Positions 6,781 through 13,239 of a stretch of DNA of 13,892 nucleotides are shown here, in pieces. Origin of the DNA: Roseiarcus sp050015935 (GTDB lineage Bacteria > Pseudomonadota > Alphaproteobacteria > Rhizobiales > Beijerinckiaceae); contig JBEKAL010000123.1 in assembly GCA_050015935.1 (NCBI GenBank), positions 1 through 13,892 of the forward strand, read 5' to 3'. Under the pieces are notes generated by a model. It was not told the DNA's origin. It searched no databases and saw only the letters and a program-made list of their open reading frames with translations. Both the position numbers and the translations under genes were made by a program. Position 1 is the stretch's first letter. Every line of letters begins with the position of its first letter.

Positions 6781-8226
6781 ATGGCGTTTCGGGTTGCGGT
6801 GACGAGCGGGCTCTTGTGCCTGGCCCTGTGCGGCGCGGGCGCGAGCGCGCAGGAAACGCCCGCGCCCGCGACTTCGTCCGTCGCGACGCCGGGCGCCCCG
6901 GCCGCGGCCGCTGCGGGGCCGGCCGTGAACGCCGCGCCGCCGGCCGCCGGGCCGGCGCCGGCTTCGGCCGCGCCCATTCCGGTCGACGCCAACGCCGGCG
7001 CGCCGCTCGAACCGAAAAAGAAGATCGCGCCGCCTCCGCCGCCGCTCGAAACCGCGCTGTCGAACGACCCGGCGCCAACTCTCCAGCCCGACACGTTCTT
7101 CGCCACCGCCAAGGCCGCCGAGCGCTATGGGCAAATCGTCGCCGCCGGCGGCTGGCCGACCGACGTCGCGCCGTTGCGGCCGGGCGCCAAGGGGCCGGCC
7201 GTCGCCAAGCTGCGCCAGCGGCTCGCCTTCGAGGGCGACCTCGACGCGGCCGAGGCGGCCGACGGGCCGGAGAGCCAAGCCTGGAGCGCGGATTTGACGG
7301 CCGCGGTGAAGCGCTTTCAGGCGCGCATGGGATTGCGTCAAACCGGGCTCGTCGCCGGCGCCACTCTCGAAGCGATGAACGTTCCCGCCAGCGCGCGCTT
7401 GACGCAGCTCGACGCGAGCGCCCAAAGGCTCGCCGGCGTCAACTTTTCCTTCGGCGACCGCTATGTCGTCGTCAATCTGCCCTCGACCTCGGTCGAGGCC
7501 GTCGAGAACGGGCGCGTCGTTCACCGCTACGTCGCGATCGTCGGCGACATCGAGCATCCCTCGCCCGAGATCGCGGCCCACATCTCGGTCATCAACCTCA
7601 ATCCGACCTGGACGGTCCCGACCTCGATCATCAAGAAGGAAATCATCCCGAAGATGCAGAAGGATCCGGGTTATCTCGCGCGCCAGAAAATCCGCATCCT
7701 CGACGCCTCGGGGACCGAGGTCGACCCCAAGACCGTCAACTGGGCGAGCGAACGGGCGGCCAGTTACACGCTGCACCAGGATTCGGGCGCCGGCAATTCG
7801 TTGGGCGCGATCCGCATCGGCATGCCCAACAAGCTCGCGGTCTACATGCACGATACGCCGTCGAAGCGCCTGTTCGGCGCCGACTATCGCTTTCTCAGCC
7901 ACGGCTGCGTGCGCGTGCAAGGCGTCTACGACTACGCGGAATGGCTGTTGCAGGGCACGAGCGGCGGCCCGTCCGGCGTCTGGGACAAGGCGGCGCTGCA
8001 GGCGAAGGTCAAGGAAGGCGCGCGCGAGGACATCAAACTTGCGCAACCGGTTCCGGTGATCTGGGTCTATCTGACGGGATGGTCGAACCACGACGGCGTC
8101 GCGAATTTTCGCGACGACGTCTACGGCGTCGACTCAGGCGGCGAGGCGACGGCGAGCGCGCAGAGCGCCGCGCCGCCGGCGGCGCCGATTCCTTTCCGCT
8201 TGCCGGGTTCGGCCCCCTTGCAATGA
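6781..8226 (+). CDS. Exported L,D-transpeptidase, YcbB-like
   Basis: The 481-residue protein should crosslink peptidoglycan (3-3 links) or attach proteins to it in the periplasm. A signal peptide spans residues 1-23 (VAVTSGLLCLALCGAGASA). An Ala/Pro-rich linker (about 24-95) follows, ending in KKKIAPPPPP. A PG-binding domain lies at about 130-200 (LRPGAKGPAVAKLRQRL, TAAVKRFQARMGLRQTG). The YkuD catalytic domain spans about 225-430, with H357 (YMHDTP) and H374-G-C376-V-R (LSHGCVRV), where Cys376 is the nucleophile. INLNPTWTVP (271-280) is typical of the YcbB branch. The tail after 455 is again Ala/Pro-rich. The start at 6781 gives a proper signal peptide; an extension to 6679 would overlap lutC. 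Function beyond the family level is inferred. Confidence 0.9.
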   Translation: MAFRVAVTSGLLCLALCGAGASAQETPAPATSSVATPGAPAAAAAGPAVNAAPPAAGPAPASAAPIPVDANAGAPLEPKKKIAPPPPPLETALSNDPAPTLQPDTFFATAKAAERYGQIVAAGGWPTDVAPLRPGAKGPAVAKLRQRLAFEGDLDAAEAADGPESQAWSADLTAAVKRFQARMGLRQTGLVAGATLEAMNVPASARLTQLDASAQRLAGVNFSFGDRYVVVNLPSTSVEAVENGRVVHRYVAIVGDIEHPSPEIAAHISVINLNPTWTVPTSIIKKEIIPKMQKDPGYLARQKIRILDASGTEVDPKTVNWASERAASYTLHQDSGAGNSLGAIRIGMPNKLAVYMHDTPSKRLFGADYRFLSHGCVRVQGVYDYAEWLLQGTSGGPSGVWDKAALQAKVKEGAREDIKLAQPVPVIWVYLTGWSNHDGVANFRDDVYGVDSGGEATASAQSAAPPAAPIPFRLPGSAPLQ

Positions 8227-8541
8227 GCGCCGCAGGCCCGCCGCAAAATCGCGTCGATCCCTTGTGGCGAGCTTTTCGCGACGTCCGCGCACGGCGCCCC
8301 GATGGGCAATCGCGGCGAGCGATCTCATCGCGCCGATCGGACATCGGGTCGCCGCCGCTGGGCCCGATCGGGCGCCGCGCGGCGCCCGCTGGGCGGCCCG
8401 CGACCCGCCTTGACCCGACCGGCGATTTGCGGGCGAAACGCCCGTCGTTCCTCATTCGGCGCATTGTCCAGGCGCAAATCGGCGACCGTTCGACGTGAAA
8501 ACGCGCTCGGGTCGCGCGCGGCTCTGTTTCGCGAGTAAACC
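8227..8541. other. Intergenic stretch with a perfect 20-bp palindrome
   Basis: These 315 bases between the transpeptidase and the DUF2147 gene contain no frame with a credible protein. The main structure is a perfect 20-bp palindrome at 8369-8388 (CGGGCGCCGCGCGGCGCCCG). With no loop it would make a cruciform, or a dimeric protein site, rather than a standard terminator. I see no clear promoter for the next gene. Confidence 0.5.
8369..8388. repeat. Perfect 20-bp GC palindrome
   Basis: CGGGCGCCGC is followed directly by its reverse complement GCGGCGCCCG. High GC makes some chance palindromes expected, but ten perfect pairs with no loop is long. It could end transcription of the transpeptidase gene or bind a protein. 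Confidence 0.5.
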
Positions 8542-8913
8542 TTGCTTCGTCGATTTCTTCTGGCCTTTGCCGCTCTTGCGGCTTCATCGCATGCAGCCCC
8601 GGCGGGCGAAGTCGTCGGGGAATGGGAGCGCGACAACGGCGAGGCGAAAATTCGTTTCGCCTCTTGCGGCGCGGCGGTGTGCGGAAGCCTCGCCTCGGTG
8701 AAGGACTCGACCGGCGCCGCCAAAGTCGGCCAGCAGGTGTTTTTCGATATGAAGCCGAACGGCGACAACGGCTGGACGGGCATCGCGTTCAATCCCGACG
8801 ACGGCCGGAATTATACGGCGAAGATGACGCTGTCGGGCGATAGCCTGATCACGGCGGGCTGCATATTCGGCGGATGGATCTGCCAGTCCGTCGCGTGGAC
8901 CAAGTCGCGATGA
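8542..8913 (+). CDS. Secreted DUF2147 family protein
   Basis: The 123-residue protein belongs to a family of unknown function, common in proteobacteria. Residues 1-18 form a signal peptide (RRFLLAFAALAASSHA). The mature part shows the family pattern: GEWERDNGEAKIRFASCG, CGSLASVKD, FFDMKPNGDNGWTGIAFNPDDGRNYTAKM, then a Gly-Cys turn and a QSVAWTK ending. Four cysteines (CGAAVCG and GCIFGGWIC) could form disulfides in the periplasm. It appears slightly shorter than usual (about 140 residues). The start must be TTG at 8542 or later, because a TAA (8536-8538) lies just upstream in frame; TTG gives the complete signal peptide but has only a poor ribosome site. It is convergent with the histidine kinase gene, 99 bases away. 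Confidence 0.82.
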   Translation: MLRRFLLAFAALAASSHAAPAGEVVGEWERDNGEAKIRFASCGAAVCGSLASVKDSTGAAKVGQQVFFDMKPNGDNGWTGIAFNPDDGRNYTAKMTLSGDSLITAGCIFGGWICQSVAWTKSR

Positions 8914-9012
8914 GGCGCGCCGCCGGTCTCGGCTTTCGCGTCGATTTTCTGCGGCAGCGCGTCGAGCGCCGGCGGAAAGCGGATTCGATCGCGGCCGGAG
9001 AGCTTCGCCGCC

Positions 9013-11880
9013 TCACTGCGCCGCCTTGACGCTGGGAAACGCGACCTCGACCAGCGTTCCCTGCTCCTTGCGGCTCTTGATGGAAAAGTCGGCGTGGTTC
9101 GCTTCGGCCAGGGCTTTGGTCAGGGGAAGGCCGAGGCCGGCGCCGCCAGCGCGACGGGCGCCGCCGAGTTGACGGAACGGCTCGAGCGCGGCGGTGATTT
9201 CGCTGTCGTTCATGCCGACGCCGGTGTCGCGCACGCGGATGACGGGGTGGCCGGCTTCGTCGAGGGCCGTCGAGACGATGACTTGTCCGCCCGGCTCGTT
9301 GAACTTGACCGCGTTCGACATCAGGTTGAGGAGGATCTGGCGCAGCGACCGTTCGTCGGCCATGAGGTTGGGCAGTTTGTCGAACAGCGACAAACGCATG
9401 ATGATGCGTTCCTGCGCGGCCTGCGGCTGCATCAGCGAGACGCATTCGCGGACGATGCGATTGGCGTCGACCGGCGCGAACTCGAGTTCCAACTTACCCG
9501 CCTCGATCTTGGAGAGGTCCAGCAGGTCGTCGGCGAGACTCACCACGTGCTTGGCGGACGTGTGAATGTCTTTGACGTAGTCCTTGTAGCGATCGTTGCC
9601 GATCGGTCCGAAACGCTCCTCCATCATCACTTCGGCGAAGCCGAGAATGGCGTGCAGCGGCGTTCGGACTTCATGGCTGATGCGGGCGAGAAAGTCGGTC
9701 TTGCGCGCGCTGGCCTCATCGGCTTGGCTGCGCGCCGCCTCCGACGCCTGCTCGATCGCCTTCCATTGCGTCAAGTTCCGAACGAACGCGCAGTACCGGG
9801 ACGGCGATTGCGGCGCGGCGAGGCGCGCCATGGCGAGGAGCAACGGGATCGACGAACCGCGCCGGTCGCGGCCGACGAGCTCCTCGCGCGCGCCGGGGCG
9901 CGCGTTTCCATTGTCCTGCTTGACCGCTTCGAAACGGGAGGCCGCTTCGCTCTGGCTTTGCGGCGCGAACAACATGAGGAAGCTTTCGCCCGCCACTTCG
10001 TTTTGGTCGTAGCCGAAAAGCGCCTCGGCCGGGCGGCTCATGGAGACAATGCGGCCCGCGGGGTCGAGCGCGATCATTCCGTCCGCCGCCGAGTCCAGGG
10101 CCGCCGCGAGGTCGCGCGCCGTCGCTTCGTGGGCGCGCGCGTCGCGCTCGAGCGCGCGCAGTTGAGCTTGATATTCGGCGTCGCGCGAGCGGCGCAGCGC
10201 GATCAGGGTCGCCGGAGCGTCGTCCCATTGAATGGATTGCACCTGCCCGTCCACCGCAATCAATTCGCCGCCGGCCGTGACGAGCGGCATCGCTCCGCCT
10301 TCGCTGGCCTCTGCGAGCGTTTGGACGTCGCGGCCCCTGAACATGTGCGTCAGTCCGTCGGCCGCGCGAAACGCCGCAAAGTCGCGATAACCCACGAGAT
10401 CCAGCATCGTTTGATTGAGATAGAGCGGCTCCCCGCCGCGCAGAACGATCGCGCCGATCGGCAGACGATCGAGCAACGCGCAGGCGTTGCGGAGCGTGGC
10501 CTCGGAGGTCCGCTCGCTCGGCGGCTCGCATCCTGCCGCCGCATCGGGCGCTTGGTCCGACGGGGCCGGGGAAGTCGGCTCGGCGAGGTCAATCAAATCG
10601 CGCGCGGCCGGCGGAGCGCAATGGGGCGTCGCGCTGGCCTCGATCGGCGCGCCGGCGGGCTTTTCTTCGCGTCCGGAAGGCAATTTCGCGCCGAGCGCCC
10701 GAGCGATCTCGCGGAAGGCGTCGCGTTCGTTCGTCGTCAGCTCCACGCTTTCGCGGTCGTCGCCGACGCGGCGCGACTCTTCGGGCAGGAGCGAAAGCGC
10801 GCTCAACGCGCCGGGGCGGATCGGTACGACATTCTGGCCGCCGGCCTGCCCGGAAGCGGGTTGCCGGAGAACGACGATTTCGGCCCCGCGATCGCCGGGC
10901 TGCGGGGGCGAAGCGAGCTTGCCGGGGTTGGCGATCTCGTCGCAGCGCGAGTCGGCGCTCGCGTCCCGTACGGGCGGGGCGGCCGGGTTCGGCTCGTCTG
11001 CTCGCGAGGCCGCGGCCGGCCCCTCGAAGGCGACCTCGAACGCGGCGGCGGGCGGCGAAGCCTCGCCCTGCGTCCGCTCGCCGGCCTCGCAGAAAATCGT
11101 TTCGTCGGTAAAGAGGCCAAACCCTCGGAATCCGGCGAAGCGTCGCTCCTTGTCGAAGATCGGCGTCCCGGAAATCAGCGCGATTCGCGCTTTCGCGCGA
11201 TTGGGTTCGGGCCAACCGAGCCGCAGCGCCGAAAAGGTCCGATGGGCTGCGATCGCCTCGGCGAAATCGCCCGTCGGGTCGAGGCCGATGCGGGCGCGCA
11301 GCGCGGCCAGCGATTCGCCGACCTCGGGCGCGTGAGAGCCGACGGTTTCCTCGAGCGCGCGATCGGTCTGGCCGAAACGATCGTCCGCGTCGAGGCTCCA
11401 CAGAAAGCGACGGGCCGATGCGATCTCGACGCGCGGCGCTTCCTCCGCGACCGATTCGGCGACCGCCGGCGCCGGAGGTTCGGCTTCGCCGGGTTTCGGC
11501 GGCGCCGCCACGACGAGGAAATCCCGACCTTCCGACGAGGCGATCCGCGCGCACATGAGCCCGACCGGCAGGGGCAATCGGCCGGCGTAAAATCGCAGCA
11601 GCTCCACGCGCGGGGGGACCCCCGGGGCGAGCGCCTCGACGAGACGGCGCAATCGCCGGGCGCCGGGGCTTTGCGCGAGGAGGGCGGCGGCGTTGAGCGC
11701 GCCGAGCGTCCCGACGCCGAAGAGCGCGAACGCCGCGGGCGTGGCGAATTCGACCCGCCCCGGACGCCCGGTCGCGACCATGAGCGGCGCGCCGCGGTCG
11801 AGCCGCTCGGCGAACGGCGACCCGGCCACGAGGGCGGCGACGTCCTTGGAATTGATGGCGGCTCGGTCGGCGGCGTCCAT
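9013..11880 (-). CDS. pdhS: PdhS-like cytoplasmic PAS histidine kinase
   Basis: The 955-residue sensor kinase has no membrane segment. The C-terminal third closely matches PdhS-type kinases of Rhizobiales, which act on DivK in the PleC/DivJ cell-cycle pathway. Order (approximate residues): divergent PAS-like regions in 1-280, an acidic Ala/Pro linker 280-460, PAS 463-565, a coiled coil, PAS 594-705, HisKA with phosphoacceptor His736 (ISHEVRTPLHAILGFAEVMM), N box with Asn856 (LLNLMSNAVKFNEP), and G boxes DTGVGM (885) and GGAGLGLPLTKAL. The hallmark EERFGPIGNDRYKDYVKDIH follows His736. I chose ATG 11880: a longer in-frame ATG at 12072 would run through promoter-like DNA with CtrA-like boxes. 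It is divergent from phaP. PleC is an alternative name, but PleC is normally membrane-bound. Confidence 0.85.
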   Translation of the reverse strand: MDAADRAAINSKDVAALVAGSPFAERLDRGAPLMVATGRPGRVEFATPAAFALFGVGTLGALNAAALLAQSPGARRLRRLVEALAPGVPPRVELLRFYAGRLPLPVGLMCARIASSEGRDFLVVAAPPKPGEAEPPAPAVAESVAEEAPRVEIASARRFLWSLDADDRFGQTDRALEETVGSHAPEVGESLAALRARIGLDPTGDFAEAIAAHRTFSALRLGWPEPNRAKARIALISGTPIFDKERRFAGFRGFGLFTDETIFCEAGERTQGEASPPAAAFEVAFEGPAAASRADEPNPAAPPVRDASADSRCDEIANPGKLASPPQPGDRGAEIVVLRQPASGQAGGQNVVPIRPGALSALSLLPEESRRVGDDRESVELTTNERDAFREIARALGAKLPSGREEKPAGAPIEASATPHCAPPAARDLIDLAEPTSPAPSDQAPDAAAGCEPPSERTSEATLRNACALLDRLPIGAIVLRGGEPLYLNQTMLDLVGYRDFAAFRAADGLTHMFRGRDVQTLAEASEGGAMPLVTAGGELIAVDGQVQSIQWDDAPATLIALRRSRDAEYQAQLRALERDARAHEATARDLAAALDSAADGMIALDPAGRIVSMSRPAEALFGYDQNEVAGESFLMLFAPQSQSEAASRFEAVKQDNGNARPGAREELVGRDRRGSSIPLLLAMARLAAPQSPSRYCAFVRNLTQWKAIEQASEAARSQADEASARKTDFLARISHEVRTPLHAILGFAEVMMEERFGPIGNDRYKDYVKDIHTSAKHVVSLADDLLDLSKIEAGKLELEFAPVDANRIVRECVSLMQPQAAQERIIMRLSLFDKLPNLMADERSLRQILLNLMSNAVKFNEPGGQVIVSTALDEAGHPVIRVRDTGVGMNDSEITAALEPFRQLGGARRAGGAGLGLPLTKALAEANHADFSIKSRKEQGTLVEVAFPSVKAAQ

Positions 11881-11960
11881 TGGCGGCGATGCGATCTCGT
11901 TCGGCGAAATAGGCCTGTCGAAGGGACGGAACGACGCGATCGGCGATCCCGCGTCGATCC

Positions 11961-11975
11961 TTATCAAAACTTTAA
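11961..11975 (-). promoter_or_regulatory. CtrA-like box upstream of pdhS (proximal)
   Basis: On the minus strand the sequence is TTAA-AGTTTTG-ATAA, seven of eight bases matching the alphaproteobacterial CtrA consensus TTAA-N7-TTAA. It lies 81 bases before the pdhS start. In such GC-rich DNA the match is notable, but it is one mismatch short of full consensus. Confidence 0.45.
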
Positions 11976-12017
11976 CGCTTTCGCTCGCATTTCGTCCATG
12001 CCGCAAAGGTGGCCGCC

Positions 12018-12037
12018 TTACGTCAGGGTTAAGATTC
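12018..12037. promoter_or_regulatory. CtrA-like box next to a GANTC methylation site (distal)
   Basis: TTAC-GTCAGGG-TTAA at 12018-12032 matches seven of eight CtrA consensus bases. GATTC, a CcrM (GANTC) site, follows directly at 12033-12037. This pairing is seen at cell-cycle promoters in Caulobacter and Rhizobiales. It could serve pdhS, phaP, or both. Confidence 0.45.
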
Positions 12038-12040
12038 GTG

Positions 12041-12069
12041 CTGCGGCGCAAAATCATGTTGCACCGCAA
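12041..12069. promoter_or_regulatory. Two PhaR-like operators upstream of phaP
   Basis: CTGC-GGC-GCAA (12041-12051) and TTGC-ACC-GCAA (12059-12069) share the TGC-N3-GCA dyad, with centres 18 bp apart. PhaR, the repressor of phasin genes in Paracoccus and Rhodobacter, is reported to bind CTGC-N3/4-GCAG-like sites. The second dyad covers the -35 element of the phaP promoter, which is where a repressor would act. Confidence 0.55.
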
Positions 12070-12087
12070 CAAATAAATCCGCTATAT
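12059..12087 (+). promoter_or_regulatory. phaP promoter
   Basis: The -35 element TTGCAC (12059-12064) and -10 element CTATAT (12082-12087) are 17 bases apart, a good match to the alphaproteobacterial housekeeping promoter. Transcription would start near 12094, about 45 bases before the ATG. Confidence 0.65.
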
Positions 12088-12138
12088 AGGCGCCAGATAA
12101 GGCGGCGCCGATCTCAGGCGTAACAGGTGAGGATCATC

Positions 12139-12504
12139 ATGGCCAATGCCCCGTTTGACATTCCAAACGAATTGCGTGATTTCGCCGAGCGCAGCATCGA
12201 GCAGGCGCGCAAGGCCTTCGAAGGCTTTGTTTTGGTCGCCCAGAAGGCGGTCGGAGCCGTCGACGGCGCCGCTGCGACGACGCAGAACGGCGTCAAATCG
12301 GTCGGCTCGCAGGTTTTCGGCCTCGCCGAGCAGAATGTGAACGCCGCGTTCGATCTCGCGCACGAGCTGGTGCAGGCGAAAGATCCGCAGGAAGCCCTCG
12401 CGCTCCAGAGCGAATTTCTCAAGACGCAGCTGAACAATCTTCAGGCTCAAACCAAGGAACTCGGCGCGTTGGTCCAGAAGAGCGCGACGCCCGGCGCGAA
12501 GTGA
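12139..12504 (+). CDS. phaP: Phasin family protein
   Basis: The 121-residue, helix-rich protein matches the alphaproteobacterial phasin family (Phasin_2), small amphipathic proteins that coat polyhydroxyalkanoate granules in the cytoplasm. Typical features are MANAPFDIPNELRDFAERSI at the start, EQARKAFEGFVLVAQKAVGA, AFDLAHELVQAKDPQEALAL, and a C-terminal LQSEFLKTQLNNLQAQTKEL helix. The start is ATG at 12139, with AGGTGAGG (12125-12132) six bases upstream; the GTG at 12127 belongs to that site. The upstream promoter and PhaR-like dyads fit repression when no polymer is present. Codon use and sequence look native. No polymer synthase gene is in the window. Confidence 0.9.
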   Translation: MANAPFDIPNELRDFAERSIEQARKAFEGFVLVAQKAVGAVDGAAATTQNGVKSVGSQVFGLAEQNVNAAFDLAHELVQAKDPQEALALQSEFLKTQLNNLQAQTKELGALVQKSATPGAK

Positions 12505-12524
12505 TCGCCGGATGAGCCCTCGCT

Positions 12525-12542
12525 ATCCGCAGGCCGGATTTT
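12525..12542 (+). terminator. Possible weak phaP terminator
   Basis: ATCCG (12525-12529) pairs with CGGAT (12535-12539) around a 5-base loop, followed by TTTT (12539-12542). It lies 20 bases after the phaP stop. The stem is short, so it is a weak candidate. Confidence 0.35.
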
Positions 12543-12544
12543 GA

Positions 12545-12586
12545 ATGAGGGAAAACCGGTGTCCGCTTTTGCGGAATCCTGCTGGG
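12545..12586. repeat. Rhizobiales-type intergenic hairpin repeat
   Basis: The stretch contains GAAAACCGGTGTCC followed by TCCGC-TTTT-GCGGA (12562-12575), a perfect 5-bp stem with a T4 loop. From memory it resembles a short element with an AAAACCGGT...CTTTT...GGAATC pattern, found many times in Rhizobiales genomes. It could also help end phaP transcription. Confidence 0.45.
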
Positions 12587-12601
12587 GAAGTCCCTTCGCG
12601 A

Positions 12602-12645
12602 GGCGGCGCGCCTCCTCCCTCGCGCCGCCCGGTGTGCGGGCGGCG
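12602..12645 (+). other. Two mutually exclusive 9-bp hairpins
   Basis: GGCGGCGCG (12602-12610) pairs with CGCGCCGCC (12621-12629). Alternatively, CGCCGCCCG (12623-12631) pairs with CGGGCGGCG (12637-12645). Both stems have nine perfect pairs and share 12623-12629, so only one can form. The second is followed by TTCTC. No leader peptide was identified. Confidence 0.45.
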
Positions 12646-12742
12646 TTCTCATGCGCGGGTTCCAGCCGCGTCGAACGATTCGCGGCGGCAGGCCTTGCAA
12701 CGGCGGGGCTTTGACTCTAGTTTCCCGACCGTCGCCGTCAGG

Positions 12743-12819
12743 GCCGCCATAGCTCAGTTGGTTAGAGCGCTAGATTGTGGATCTAGAGGTCCCCCGTTCG
12801 AGGCGGGGTGGCGGTACCA
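12743..12819 (+). tRNA. tRNA-His (GTG), CCA encoded
   Basis: A complete cloverleaf is present: acceptor GCCGCCA (12743-12749) with TGGCGGT (12809-12815), D stem GCTC/GAGC, anticodon stem CTAGA/TCTAG, anticodon GTG at 12777-12779, TTCGAGG loop between CCCCG and CGGGG, then A73 and encoded CCA. G1 faces U72 and the discriminator is A73. Most bacteria instead carry an extra G-1 opposite C73. A large alphaproteobacterial group is known to have abandoned that rule, and this tRNA fits it, although the genome does have a G at position -1 (12742). A possible promoter, TTGCAA (about 12695-12700) with a CTAGTT-like -10, lies upstream. The 3' part is duplicated downstream. Confidence 0.95.
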
Positions 12820-12954
12820 ATTATATCAATATGTTATTCGTTATCGCCCTCCGACAGACGTACGAATCATCGCGCTTGGCAAGCAGGCGGTAAGCGAAAA
12901 TTCGAATTTTGCCGATTTAGCCGCCGCGGGAAACCTCCGGAAATCGACGGTCGT
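12820..12954. mobile_element. Possible scar of an integrated element between tRNA-His repeats
   Basis: These 135 bases lie between the tRNA and its partial copy. They begin AT-rich (TTATATCAATATGTTATTCG) and contain a perfect 14-bp palindrome, AAAATTCGAATTTT, at 12897-12910. No integrase or other gene fits here. It may be all that remains of an island, or a segment carried along in a 184-bp duplication. Confidence 0.35.
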
Positions 12955-13003
12955 TAGATTGTGGATCTAGAGGTCCCCCGTTCGAGGCGGGGTGGCGGCG
13001 CCA
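12955..13003 (+). repeat. Direct repeat of the tRNA-His 3' part (att-like)
   Basis: Bases 12955-12998 are identical to 12771-12814 of the tRNA gene (44 of 44), from the 5' side of the anticodon stem to the acceptor stem. Two mismatches (CG for TA) then precede a preserved CCA at 13001-13003. It lacks the 5' half and cannot be a tRNA. The span from the anticodon arm to the 3' end is what tyrosine-recombinase integrases of islands and phages typically duplicate. Confidence 0.8.
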
Positions 13004-13239
13004 TCGGGACGCAAAGCGGTTTCAGCCTGACGGGCGCCGAAAGGAATCGCCGAATTCGTCGCGCGCCGGGTCGCCCCATCGCTGGCCTACGAGGCCGCGA
13101 CGCATCGCCGCGCGGGGATATTTTTCTTGCCAGCCGCTGGTTTACGTTCCATCAAACGGCATGTCGAAGCCGCGCGCGAAAAGACCAGCGGCGGCGATTT
13201 GCGCGCTGAGACGCGCCGGCAAGCCGAGGGGGGCGGGTC

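Noticed and set aside
8302..8538. 78-residue frame in the gap before the DUF2147 gene
   Set aside because: It is Arg-rich, spans the 20-bp palindrome and has no ribosome site.
11881..12072. N-terminal extension of the kinase to an ATG at 12072
   Set aside because: The added 64 residues match no domain and would cover the promoter and operator region. ATG 11880 is preferred, though its ribosome site is weak.
9094..12123. Over 1000 codons open on the plus strand opposite the histidine kinase
   Set aside because: It is a typical high-GC antisense shadow. It has no domain, while the minus strand carries full HisKA and ATPase motifs.
12545..12970. Plus-strand frame of 141 codons running through tRNA-His
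   Set aside because: It overlaps the tRNA gene and hairpins and has no protein-like features.
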